Of a DNA stretch of 19,090 nucleotides, positions 7,304 to 14,406 are shown piece by piece. The stretch comes from a bacterium (GTDB lineage: Bacteria; Babelota; Babeliae; Babelales; Vermiphilaceae), in assembly GCA_030626185.1 (NCBI GenBank), contig DAOUPL010000010.1:1-19090 (forward strand), given 5' to 3'. The notes beneath the pieces were generated by a model. The model was not told where the DNA came from, searched no databases, and was given only the letters and a program-made list of their open reading frames with translations. The first letter of the stretch is position 1. The number at the start of each line of letters is the position of its first letter. Both the position numbers and the translations under genes were made by a program.

Positions 7304-7330
7304 AAAAAAAGGGGAGCCTTTTCAGCTCCC
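7304..7330 (-). terminator. Hairpin terminator after the coiled-coil gene
   Basis: GGGAGC (7312-7317) pairs with GCTCCC (7325-7330) around a seven-base loop. On the minus strand it is followed by C and seven T, a convincing Rho-independent terminator for the gene ending at 7339. Confidence 0.75.
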
Positions 7331-7338
7331 ATAAATTT

Positions 7339-8568
7339 TTATGATTCTTGATTTTTATTTTTTCTGGTTCTAAGCTCTTTACGCATCCAATGCCACGTTG
7401 GTTTTACAATCATCTGTAAGCCAAAAATAATAGCACAACTTTTTGCAACCGTGCCAAGTAACGCAACGCGATATTGTGAAAGTTTTCCAAAAAGTGTATT
7501 AAATTCATTTTTTAATTGATTAAATTGTGTACGTTTACTGTTATCAAGATTATCGCGTTCTGTTTCATATTGCTGAATGTCTTTGTTTATTTGAGCAATA
7601 TGCTTACGGTATTCTTCTTTTAATTTTTGTTCTTTTGTGGTTGCAGACTCTTGCGTCAAATACTGTTTTTTATTATACATTTTTTGACGCTCTTGAGTGA
7701 TATCAAGATGTTTTTGCGTAATATCATTTAGATGTTTGTTATAGTCGTTAGCTATTTTTGCGTGATTTGCTTGTTGTTGTTTAGCATAATTATTAACTTT
7801 TTTTACGAAAATTGCTTGTTGTTGCTTAGTGTATTCTTCGCTAGATTTTTTATTTTTTTCAATGATATTTCGTTCGTAATCTTGTTTTGCTTGAGTATAT
7901 TTACGTTCTAATTTACGCTCTGTTACGTTATCAGCGATTTCTTTAACACTTGGGTGTATGAGATCACCATTATTTCTTGTTCTATCAGCAATCATTGTTT
8001 GAAATTCTTCTCTCCACTCATTTATTCTTGCTGGATCGTGATATTCTTTCTGTAATTGATTAAGTTTAGAAAAGAGTTCACGTTCTTCTGGTGAAAATGT
8101 TTCTAATTCTTGGTTAGAGCGTTTACGATAATCACCAAGGCTTATCTCTGGTTCAGAGTTGCTATAACAAGATATTTCTTCAAAAGATAACGTTGGTGGG
8201 AGCGGTGGATCAATGGGTTGGATTGGTTGAATTGAAGGTTTAATCTTAAGTTCTGGAAATTGACTTAAATCTTGATCAGAATTTTCTGGTAATGAGTATT
8301 TTAAAACATCAAAGACTGGTGGTTTAACCCTTTCAGTTATTGGTTTATAATTATCAACAGGATTGTTGATATCGGTTGCTTCGGTATAAATACTTAAACA
8401 ACTGTATAGACCAGCAAATATTGGTATTATATCGATTGCAGTATCAATGCATGAAGATGTTAAATGGGTTAAAAGGTTATACAAAGACCGAAAAGGTTTT
8501 TTCTTTTTGTTTTCTGCGCCAATAGTAGTGCTCGCTAATAAAAGCAAGCACATAACGTAATTTTTCAT
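7339..8568 (-). CDS. Exported coiled-coil protein with C-terminal TM, unknown function
   Basis: The 409-residue protein starts with a signal peptide (1-18, ending TTIGA) and has a hydrophobic patch at about 43-60. A Pro-rich linker follows (about 110-128, with IKPSIQPIQPIDPPLPP). A long helical, highly charged stretch (about 150-365, rich in Lys, Glu, Gln) is likely coiled coil. A hydrophobic segment lies near 372-392 (LLGTVAKSCAIIFGLQMIV), then a basic tail. This suggests an envelope-spanning or surface-projecting rod; the function is unknown. Two segments around 244-265 share AKQQQA/TKQQQA, a weak internal repeat. It starts 24 nt after the gene at 8593-9129, probably the same transcript, and is followed by a T-tailed hairpin. 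Confidence 0.7.
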   Translation of the reverse strand: MKNYVMCLLLLASTTIGAENKKKKPFRSLYNLLTHLTSSCIDTAIDIIPIFAGLYSCLSIYTEATDINNPVDNYKPITERVKPPVFDVLKYSLPENSDQDLSQFPELKIKPSIQPIQPIDPPLPPTLSFEEISCYSNSEPEISLGDYRKRSNQELETFSPEERELFSKLNQLQKEYHDPARINEWREEFQTMIADRTRNNGDLIHPSVKEIADNVTERKLERKYTQAKQDYERNIIEKNKKSSEEYTKQQQAIFVKKVNNYAKQQQANHAKIANDYNKHLNDITQKHLDITQERQKMYNKKQYLTQESATTKEQKLKEEYRKHIAQINKDIQQYETERDNLDNSKRTQFNQLKNEFNTLFGKLSQYRVALLGTVAKSCAIIFGLQMIVKPTWHWMRKELRTRKNKNQES

Positions 8569-8592
8569 AAAAGCTACTCTAAGTGATGTTGA

Positions 8593-9129
8593 TTAAGCTT
8601 CTTCTTTTTTTTCAGTTGTTTTAGATTGGTTATATATTTTTTTAAGTAATGGAATACCAAAGTAAATAGTACCTAAAGTTGCAAAAAAGCAAATTGTTGG
8701 CGGTGATTTTAAATAGTTATCAATTTTTTCTTTATAATCGATTGTTGAATTAGTTTTTACTAGTGACATTAAGTCTTTTGTTACTTCAGCAAGTGCTATT
8801 TTTGCGTTATTAAACTCTGGTTTATGTTTATCCAATGATGCAAGACCAAAAAATAAAGCAGTTGTTGCGCTTATTGTTGTACTTGTCCATAATGTGGTCA
8901 TATGTGCTTGATCTGCAACTTTACAGACATGTTTTTTAACCCATGAGCCAAAACGTTTAATTACATTTGGTTGTTTTTTTATAGTTTCTGTTTCTTTTTG
9001 TTCTTGTATTTGAGTTGATTTAGGTGATTCAGTTATTTTTTGTTCTTGTATTTGCGTTTCGTTTGGTGTTTCTGTTTGTGGAATAATAGTTGTAGTTAGA
9101 CAAAGTGTGAGAACTAAGACTTTTTTCAT
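8593..9129 (-). CDS. Exported protein with short internal repeat and two TM segments
   Basis: The 178-residue protein has a signal peptide (1-18) and then a hydrophilic stretch with two copies of TQIQEQK about 14 residues apart. A basic segment (KRFGSWVKKHVCK) and two hydrophobic stretches (about 79-97 and 147-163) follow, with a Lys/Glu-rich tail. A good AAGGAA ribosome-binding site precedes the ATG. It lies first in an apparent two-gene unit with the coiled-coil gene. I recognise no family. The architecture resembles its neighbours: signal peptide, TM, variable middle, TM. Confidence 0.65.
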   Translation of the reverse strand: MKKVLVLTLCLTTTIIPQTETPNETQIQEQKITESPKSTQIQEQKETETIKKQPNVIKRFGSWVKKHVCKVADQAHMTTLWTSTTISATTALFFGLASLDKHKPEFNNAKIALAEVTKDLMSLVKTNSTIDYKEKIDNYLKSPPTICFFATLGTIYFGIPLLKKIYNQSKTTEKKEEA

Positions 9130-9159
9130 GTGTTTCCTTTATGATGAAAATTTCTGTGA

Positions 9160-9188
9160 ACTATAAAAATAAGTTGTTTTATTGTAAC
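9160..9188 (-). promoter_or_regulatory. Candidate promoter for the 178-aa and 409-aa genes
   Basis: On the minus strand GTTACA (9188-9183, four of six matches) is followed after 17 nt by TATAGT (9165-9160, five of six), about 30 nt before the ATG at 9129. It is the only plausible pair in the 84-bp spacer after mraY. Confidence 0.35.
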
Positions 9189-9213
9189 AAACAAAATCAG
9201 TTATGCAAAAATT

Positions 9214-10188
9214 TTAGTGCAAATAAAAAAAGATAAATAGTGCAAGCAGTGATGCGCATGCAGAAATAGATGCAAAAAAAATGACAATTGTTGTTTCTGG
9301 CCAATCTAAAAATTCAAAGTGGTGATGAATGGGTGCCATTAAAAATAGTTTTTTACCGCGAAGTTTCCATGAGCCAACTTGTAAAATAACCGAAGCAGTT
9401 TCGACAACAAAAATAAAACCAGCGACAGCTAATAAATATTCATAACCGCTAAGCAGCGCAATTGTTGCCAAAAGTGCACCAAGTGAAAGTGACCCGGTAT
9501 CACCAATAAACACACGAGCAGGGTGCCAGTTAACGCATAATGCTGTTACGCATGTTGTGGCACAAATAAGTGCTAAAAGTGCAAGACCGTATTGATTATT
9601 GACGTACGTGATAATGCTGAATGCACAAAATGGTGGAATTAAGCAACTAAGCGCAAGCCCATCAAGGCCATCAGTGAGATTAACCGCATTACTGGTGCCA
9701 ATAATAATAAACAACGTCCAGAGCATATAAAAAATTATAGGAATGCTTATGTGATGGGTAAAAAAGGGTAAAATAAGCGTTGGGTACCATGCGTGTAGTT
9801 CAAGCAATGTATAGGTGATAATGCTTGCAACAAACACTTGTAGCGCAAATTTTGTATGCGGATAAATGCCTTCGCTACGAGTGAGTTTTTGCATATCGTC
9901 GATAAAACCGATTGCGCCAAAGCCAAGAATGCACAATGCAAGGGTGATAACGCTTGTTGATGCGGGTAAATAGTAGATTAATGAGCATAAAATGCTGGCA
10001 ATTATAACAATACCGTACAGTGTTGGCGTATTATGCTTATTATCGTGTGTTGTAGGTAGCCATGGGCGTCGTGGTTGCTTGCAAAAACGCCGTGCAAATG
10101 GCAAAAACAACACAGTGAGCGATGCTGACATCGCAATAGTAGTGCCGATAGCGCTAAAAATAGGCATTTGCGGTACAAAATAGTCCAT
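9214..10188 (-). CDS. mraY: Phospho-N-acetylmuramoyl-pentapeptide transferase
   Basis: The inner-membrane enzyme that moves phospho-MurNAc-pentapeptide from UDP onto undecaprenyl phosphate, making lipid I for peptidoglycan. The 324 residues with about ten hydrophobic segments carry the family motifs in order: TPT near 54-56, GFIDD with the catalytic Asp pair at 97-98, NLTDGLDGLA with Asp173, FIGDTGSL with Asp230, and the PIHHHFE signature at 286-292. The usual TPTMGG reads TPTLYG, a local variant. The neighbours are not other cell-wall genes, so mraY sits outside a division/cell-wall cluster here. The ATG at 10188 is preceded by a purine-rich GAGAG stretch. Retention implies peptidoglycan precursors are still made. 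Confidence 0.95.
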   Translation of the reverse strand: MDYFVPQMPIFSAIGTTIAMSASLTVLFLPFARRFCKQPRRPWLPTTHDNKHNTPTLYGIVIIASILCSLIYYLPASTSVITLALCILGFGAIGFIDDMQKLTRSEGIYPHTKFALQVFVASIITYTLLELHAWYPTLILPFFTHHISIPIIFYMLWTLFIIIGTSNAVNLTDGLDGLALSCLIPPFCAFSIITYVNNQYGLALLALICATTCVTALCVNWHPARVFIGDTGSLSLGALLATIALLSGYEYLLAVAGFIFVVETASVILQVGSWKLRGKKLFLMAPIHHHFEFLDWPETTIVIFFASISACASLLALFIFFYLH

Positions 10189-10347
10189 TTTACTCTCTCT
10201 TTTATAAACTCAGTATGGGTAAATGTTCCCATTAAATCAATAGATTGCAAGGGGTTTTGTGTTATTATACACTACGGGTTACAATGAAAATATCTAAATG
10301 GAGAAAAAGTGTTGTTAGTTGTTTAATTCTAACCAGTAAGGATAATT

Positions 10348-10968
10348 ATGAACAAATTCAATATGAAAACACTTTTATTGGCGGTATTAGTAGTAAGTAG
10401 TGCGATAAAAGCTGATGAGCAAAGTTTTGTTGATATGTGTGCAAACGTTATGGACACAGCAGAGGCAGCAGAGCATTGGGCAGGAAACTTATTAGACAGA
10501 AGTTATAAAAGAAATTTACAAGTAATGATTTCTGATTTGGCTCAGATTATTAATCCGGCAGTAGGATATCTACAAACAGAAAAAAACAAATTACAAGATT
10601 CTTCTATCGAGCAAAAGCTTGCAATCTTAGTAGACGATTTTTACAAAAATTTACAAGAAATTTATGATATTTTCAATTCACAATCAAACTCGATAATATT
10701 GGTAGCTAAATTAAAAGCACATGGTGACATTGAGTATACTGTTAGTGTATTAGAAAAACAGTTGGCGCAATTGTGCAATAAGAGTAAAAATGATCCTAAT
10801 TCTTCAGAAAATATAACTCAAACACTAGATCAGTTAGTTAAAACGCTATCTGCATTGCGTGGAAAATGGGAAAAAGAGCATCAGGGTTTAAAGGGAATTA
10901 AGCTAGCAAATCTTTTTAGAAAAGTAATAAACGAGCGTAAAAAACAATTAAACGTTATACGCTATTAG
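10348..10968 (+). CDS. Exported helical protein, unknown function
   Basis: The 206-residue protein has a signal peptide (about 1-22, with cleavage likely at IKA-DEQ). The mature part is hydrophilic and almost wholly helix-forming, with repeated Leu/Ile spacing and Lys/Glu charge pairs and no further membrane segment, so it is probably periplasmic or secreted. A TAAGGA site (10337-10342) sets the ATG at 10348, though an in-frame ATG at 10363 is possible. A strong terminator follows at 10995-11030, so it is probably monocistronic. No family is recognised. Confidence 0.65.
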   Translation: MNKFNMKTLLLAVLVVSSAIKADEQSFVDMCANVMDTAEAAEHWAGNLLDRSYKRNLQVMISDLAQIINPAVGYLQTEKNKLQDSSIEQKLAILVDDFYKNLQEIYDIFNSQSNSIILVAKLKAHGDIEYTVSVLEKQLAQLCNKSKNDPNSSENITQTLDQLVKTLSALRGKWEKEHQGLKGIKLANLFRKVINERKKQLNVIRY

Positions 10969-10994
10969 TAATGCGTACAAATATTAAGTAAACT

Positions 10995-11030
10995 GGTCTT
11001 TATACAGATAACTGTGTAAAGACCTTTTTT
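10995..11030 (+). terminator. Strong Rho-independent terminator after the helical exported gene
   Basis: GGTCTTTATACAG (10995-11007) pairs with CTGTGTAAAGACC (11012-11024): 13 bp including one G-U pair, a four-base loop, then six T. It separates the exported-protein gene from mnmG. Confidence 0.9.
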
Positions 11031-11064
11031 AATGATTACAATAATTTTTAGTGAATAAAGAGCG

Positions 11065-12855
11065 ATGATGCAAGATTTTGATGTAATTGTTGTTGGTGGT
11101 GGCCATGCAGGGATAGAGGCTGCATACGCCTCTGCGCGCATGGGCGTGCAAACAGCGTTAATTACATTAGATATCAATAAAATTGGTTTAATGCCATGCA
11201 ATCCAGCTATTGGTGGTGTTGGTAAAGGGCACATTGTCTTTGAAGTTAGTGCTCTTGGTGGATTGATGCCAAAGTTATGCACCAAAACATATCTACAAGC
11301 ACGCATGTTAAACACCAGAAAAGGCCCAGCGGTACAAGGTTTGCGTTTACAAATTGATAAATTTGCGTATAACAAGCAAGCAAAAGAATATTTATCACAT
11401 GTTGAGAATTTAACGTTAATTGGCGGTAAAGTTGAACGTGCATTGTACGAAAATAATACAATAACCGGTGTGGTATTAGAAAACGGCGATACGTACACCA
11501 CAAAATCCGTTATTTTTACAACCGGAACTTTTTTAAATGGTCGCATTCACATTGGGCAAGATAACTATTCTGCTGGCAGACGTGATGAAGAAGCTGTTGT
11601 AGGGCTTTCTGCATTTTTACGTTCAGCGGGATTACAACTTGCACGTTTAAAAACCGGAACACCACCCAGATTATTACAATCAAGTTTAGACTTTTCAAAA
11701 ATGCAGCGGCAAGAAGCTGATAATTTACGTTATCTTTTTGAGTTTACGCCACATAGTACGACAAGCAAACGTGATTGTTTTATTACGCATACCAATGAAC
11801 GCACGCATGAAGTTATTAAACAAAATTTACACAAGTCAGCGATGTACAACGGTAACATCCGGGGCATTGGTCCACGTTATTGCCCATCGATAGAAGATAA
11901 AATTGGTAGATTTCCAAACAAGTCATCGCATCATGTATTTGTAGAGCCAGAAGGTGAGTCAGCGGATGAAATTTATCCTAACGGTATTTCAACCTCGTTG
12001 CCACTCGATGTGCAAAAGCAATACATACAAACAATTGTTGGTTTTGAAAATGCAGTCATTACCAAAGCTGGTTATGCCGTTGAGTATGATTTTGTGTTTC
12101 CCAATCAGCTTAAACACACGTTAGAAACAAAAATTATAGATGGTCTATTTTTGGCAGGGCAAATTAATGGTACTACTGGGTATGAAGAAGCTGCAGGGCA
12201 AGGCATTGTTGCGGGAATCAACGCAGCGTTGAGCGTAAAAAAACAAGAACCATTTATTTTAAGTCGTACAGAAAGTTATATCGGCGTTATGATCGATGAT
12301 CTTGTGACCATGGGCGTTGATGAACCGTACCGTATGTTTACGTCTCGTGCAGAGCGTCGCTTGTTGCTCAGACAAGATAATGCATTCTTGCGATTAACTG
12401 ATCGTGCATACGCGTTAGGCTTGATTGATCAAGAGTTTTATAAATTGTTTAGTAAAGAAAAAGAAATAGTTAACGATGCGCTTAGTATGTTGCAACAAGG
12501 CAAAAATAATTCTGATTTGTTAAAGTTGCTTGGTAGTGATGAATGTTCTACTGATACAGTTTCTGATGTTGTTGGTAATAAACTTTCTGATCGTGCGGTG
12601 CAAACAATCAAAGCGCAACATTTGTATAGTCCGTATTTAGCGCGTGAAGAACAAGAAGTTAAACGCATTGAGCATTATAAAAAATTAAAGATACCACAAC
12701 AATTTGTGTATGTTGATATGCCAGGTCTTTCAAAAGAATTGCAACAAAAGTTAACACGGGTCAAACCAGCGACAATTGCACAAGCATCTATTATTCCTGG
12801 CATGACGCCTGCAGCAGTTTCGTTGTTGATTATTAATGTGCGCAAGAGTGGTTAA
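11065..12855 (+). CDS. mnmG: tRNA uridine-5-carboxymethylaminomethyl(34) synthesis enzyme
   Basis: The FAD-binding subunit that, with MnmE, installs the 5-(carboxymethyl)aminomethyl group on the wobble uridine of certain tRNAs in the cytoplasm. The 596 residues show the FAD-binding GGGHAG (11-16), MPCNPAIGG (43-51), the LNTRKGPAV segment, LKTGTPPR, the GYEEAAGQG motif near 373 and TSRAERRLLLRQDNA in the C-terminal half. The length is slightly short for the family but both ends are intact. Two ATGs (11065, 11068) are possible. An AAAGAG site at 11057-11062 precedes the first. The partner gene mnmE is not in the window. The 3' end overlaps the convergent immunity gene by 4 bp. Confidence 0.95.
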   Translation: MMQDFDVIVVGGGHAGIEAAYASARMGVQTALITLDINKIGLMPCNPAIGGVGKGHIVFEVSALGGLMPKLCTKTYLQARMLNTRKGPAVQGLRLQIDKFAYNKQAKEYLSHVENLTLIGGKVERALYENNTITGVVLENGDTYTTKSVIFTTGTFLNGRIHIGQDNYSAGRRDEEAVVGLSAFLRSAGLQLARLKTGTPPRLLQSSLDFSKMQRQEADNLRYLFEFTPHSTTSKRDCFITHTNERTHEVIKQNLHKSAMYNGNIRGIGPRYCPSIEDKIGRFPNKSSHHVFVEPEGESADEIYPNGISTSLPLDVQKQYIQTIVGFENAVITKAGYAVEYDFVFPNQLKHTLETKIIDGLFLAGQINGTTGYEEAAGQGIVAGINAALSVKKQEPFILSRTESYIGVMIDDLVTMGVDEPYRMFTSRAERRLLLRQDNAFLRLTDRAYALGLIDQEFYKLFSKEKEIVNDALSMLQQGKNNSDLLKLLGSDECSTDTVSDVVGNKLSDRAVQTIKAQHLYSPYLAREEQEVKRIEHYKKLKIPQQFVYVDMPGLSKELQQKLTRVKPATIAQASIIPGMTPAAVSLLIINVRKSG

Positions 12856-13247
12856 TCAAATGGAGTTTCACTTGTCTCGATGGTATATTGATCATTTTCA
12901 TATTTTATCATGATGTATTGAGGTTTTGTTTTACATACTTTTTCTTGCCAGTCATCGAGCAATTGCACAAGTTGTTTACGTGATAATTTTACTTTTGTAG
13001 GTATTTTTTCTTCTGAAAGCATATCTTCTAAAATAATAATATCACCTTCTTTTTCTAAACACGTAATATTCCCAGAGACAGCGTAGCCCAAAGAATCATC
13101 TTGTATCCAATCTTGATACGTTGGAGAGGTTTGTATACCACAGCCAACATCGGTAGATAAAAAACATCCTAAAATATCAATTTTTATACAACTTCCCCCA
13201 TTATAACTATATGAATTAAGACTATAGAGCAACTTGACATATTCCAT
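12852..13247 (-). CDS. Putative immunity protein for the EndoU toxin
   Basis: The 131-residue cytoplasmic protein is acidic and has no signal peptide or membrane segment. It starts 7 nt after the stop of the toxin-like gene. The start at 13247 has a clear TAGGAAAA ribosome-binding site overlapping the end of that gene; an ATG at 13283 has none and would overlap the toxin by 29 nt. Visible features are a Cys/Gly-rich N-terminal third (NGGSC, VGCG), an SPTYQDWI segment and a C-terminal KLSRKQLVQLLDDWQ helix followed by a strand pair. Small acidic proteins encoded directly after basic polymorphic-toxin domains are usually cognate immunity proteins. The role is inferred from position and charge; I cannot assign an immunity family. 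Confidence 0.6.
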   Translation of the reverse strand: MEYVKLLYSLNSYSYNGGSCIKIDILGCFLSTDVGCGIQTSPTYQDWIQDDSLGYAVSGNITCLEKEGDIIILEDMLSEEKIPTKVKLSRKQLVQLLDDWQEKVCKTKPQYIMIKYENDQYTIETSETPFD

Positions 13248-13254
13248 AATTTTC

Positions 13255-13833
13255 CTAAAACTTTGGATAAAAAGTAGTAACATGCATATTTGGTGTTAAC
13301 CACATCTCTATTACTATTCCTTCGTTTGTTAATCCCTTGATTATATACTTCCCATCTGATCTAAATTCTGGAATGCCACCATTTTTAAAAAAATTTCTAT
13401 ATGCTTCACAAGCCTTACTCATTGTTTGTTCTAACGTCCAATGTGATGGAAAGAAAGTGGCGCCTTTTTTTACCATTTTTCCATTACAAATAAGATCCGC
13501 TTTATATACGCCATTTTCACGTACAACTTTATTTGCAAATTCAATAATTCCACTTTTTTCAACCGCACCCGTATAATCAACATGAAAGCCGTTAACATTA
13601 GAAACCCCATTTTTATTATATTTAAAATGTATACCAAGAATGTGTTCATAATAAAATTTAAGAAACTTATTTTTAAATTTTCCAAATCCTTTTATTTTTC
13701 CGTCAAACCTATTTCGTAATTTTCCAATTTCTGGAGCAAGTTTATCCATAAATTGTTTTTGAAAAACCTCAAGAGTTGGGCGACATGTTTTTGCCACTTT
13801 AAATCGGTGTTTACAAATTTGTGTTAGCAACAA
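13255..13833 (-). CDS. Bacterial EndoU-type ribonuclease toxin domain, no delivery region
   Basis: The C-terminal ~135 residues match the bacterial EndoU pattern of polymorphic and contact-dependent toxins: EHILG with His64, NGFH with His84, NGVYKADL with Lys111, FFPSHWT at 127-133, an AYRN helix, then GKYIIKGLTNEGIVIEMW and TTFYP at the end (Thr186, Tyr189). EndoU enzymes cut RNA using two His and one Lys, which correspond plausibly to His64, His84 and Lys111. The ~55-residue N-terminal part is basic and unrecognised. No signal peptide or secretion domain is present. The start is uncertain: a stop lies directly before tandem TTG codons at 13833 and 13830, with GTG at 13797 and ATG at 13749, and none has a proper ribosome-binding site. 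The likely immunity gene follows. Confidence 0.7.
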   Translation of the reverse strand: MLLTQICKHRFKVAKTCRPTLEVFQKQFMDKLAPEIGKLRNRFDGKIKGFGKFKNKFLKFYYEHILGIHFKYNKNGVSNVNGFHVDYTGAVEKSGIIEFANKVVRENGVYKADLICNGKMVKKGATFFPSHWTLEQTMSKACEAYRNFFKNGGIPEFRSDGKYIIKGLTNEGIVIEMWLTPNMHVTTFYPKF

Positions 13834-13849
13834 CTAAAGTAATGTGCGC

Positions 13850-13876
13850 TTGACAAGTGTATGCAAAATTTTTAAT
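13850..13876 (+). promoter_or_regulatory. Candidate promoter of the PAS-like gene
   Basis: A perfect TTGACA at 13850-13855 is followed after 15 nt by TTTAAT (13871-13876, five of six matches). The spacer is short, but the elements are strong and lie about 50 nt before the ATG at 13929. Confidence 0.4.
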
Positions 13877-13928
13877 GCTTTGAGGGTAATATTGCGTTAT
13901 TTTCAAACTTTTTTAAAAGGATAAATAT

Positions 13929-14309
13929 ATGTTTTTTCGAAAAATAAATTCTATATTTGCTTTTGCTTTCTTGGTGTTAATTGCAAGTTCAGTAGGTAGT
14001 ATTTTTACTGCAGGTAGTTTATCTTTTTATCTTAATGGTGATAAACAAATTGAGTCATATAATGCTTTTGGCGATATGGGCTATTTTGTGGGGCCAAATG
14101 AGTTTGTAGGGCAAGATATTACAACAATTCTTCCTCTTTCTGATGAAGTTCAAGCAATAATTTGTGCTGGATTTGAACAAGCAAGAAAAGAAGATAAAGT
14201 TGTCACGGTAACTTATGACTTTAAAGGCATAAATTACACTGTTGAGATTACACCACTTAAGTGCGAAATGAGCGATAGTTTTTTTGTAAAAGTTTGGGAA
14301 ACCAAATAA
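13929..14309 (+). CDS. Exported single-domain PAS-like protein
   Basis: The 126-residue protein has a long hydrophobic N-terminus (about 9-30, signal peptide or anchor). The rest reads as one PAS-like domain: AFGDMGYFVGPNEFVGQDI (46-64), then ITTILPLSDEVQAIICAGFEQARKE as the F-helix region, VVTVTYDFKG as a strand, YTVEITPL as the next strand, and FFVKVWE as the last. This order is typical of PAS folds (GxDI..ILP...; V.V.Y....Y...I.PL). No kinase, cyclase or other output domain is attached, so it may be a small extracytoplasmic binding protein. An AAAAGGA site lies 7 nt before the ATG, and a strong terminator follows. The PAS call is by pattern only. Confidence 0.55.
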   Translation: MFFRKINSIFAFAFLVLIASSVGSIFTAGSLSFYLNGDKQIESYNAFGDMGYFVGPNEFVGQDITTILPLSDEVQAIICAGFEQARKEDKVVTVTYDFKGINYTVEITPLKCEMSDSFFVKVWETK

Positions 14310-14340
14310 AATAGTAAAAAATTAAACTTGTTAATTATTG

Positions 14341-14375
14341 ATAGGCTGCAAAGTGTTGCAGCCTATTTTGATTTT
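14341..14375 (+). terminator. Terminator after the PAS-like gene
   Basis: ATAGGCTGCAA (14341-14351) pairs perfectly with TTGCAGCCTAT (14356-14366), an 11-bp stem with an AGTG loop, followed by TTTGATTTT. It also lies beyond the end of the convergent Nudix gene. Confidence 0.85.
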
Positions 14376-14406
14376 GAAAAACACCTAAGTTAAAGGTTTT
14401 AAAAAG

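Larger units (their letters stand above)
7185..7330. repeat. Direct repeat copy B: hairpin, promoter, leader and signal-peptide region
   Basis: The counterpart of 6563-6705, offset by 622 bp through the leader. It holds the start of the 169-aa gene, its ribosome-binding site, a promoter-like pair and, at its far end, the terminator of the 409-aa gene. The unit therefore spans one gene plus the hairpin of the gene before it. Confidence 0.9.

Noticed and set aside
6563..7330. Direct repeats as ends of a mobile element
   Set aside because: There is no transposase, no terminal inverted repeats and no target duplication. The repeats coincide with gene leaders, so tandem gene duplication is simpler.
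10214..10231. ATGGG...CCCAT inverted repeat between mraY and the helical exported gene
   Set aside because: Five-base arms in AT-rich DNA are expected by chance, and I see no promoter placement that makes it an operator.
10965..11546. Long minus-strand open frame opposite the start of mnmG
   Set aside because: It runs antisense to highly conserved FAD-binding codons, has no ribosome-binding site and no recognisable protein features.
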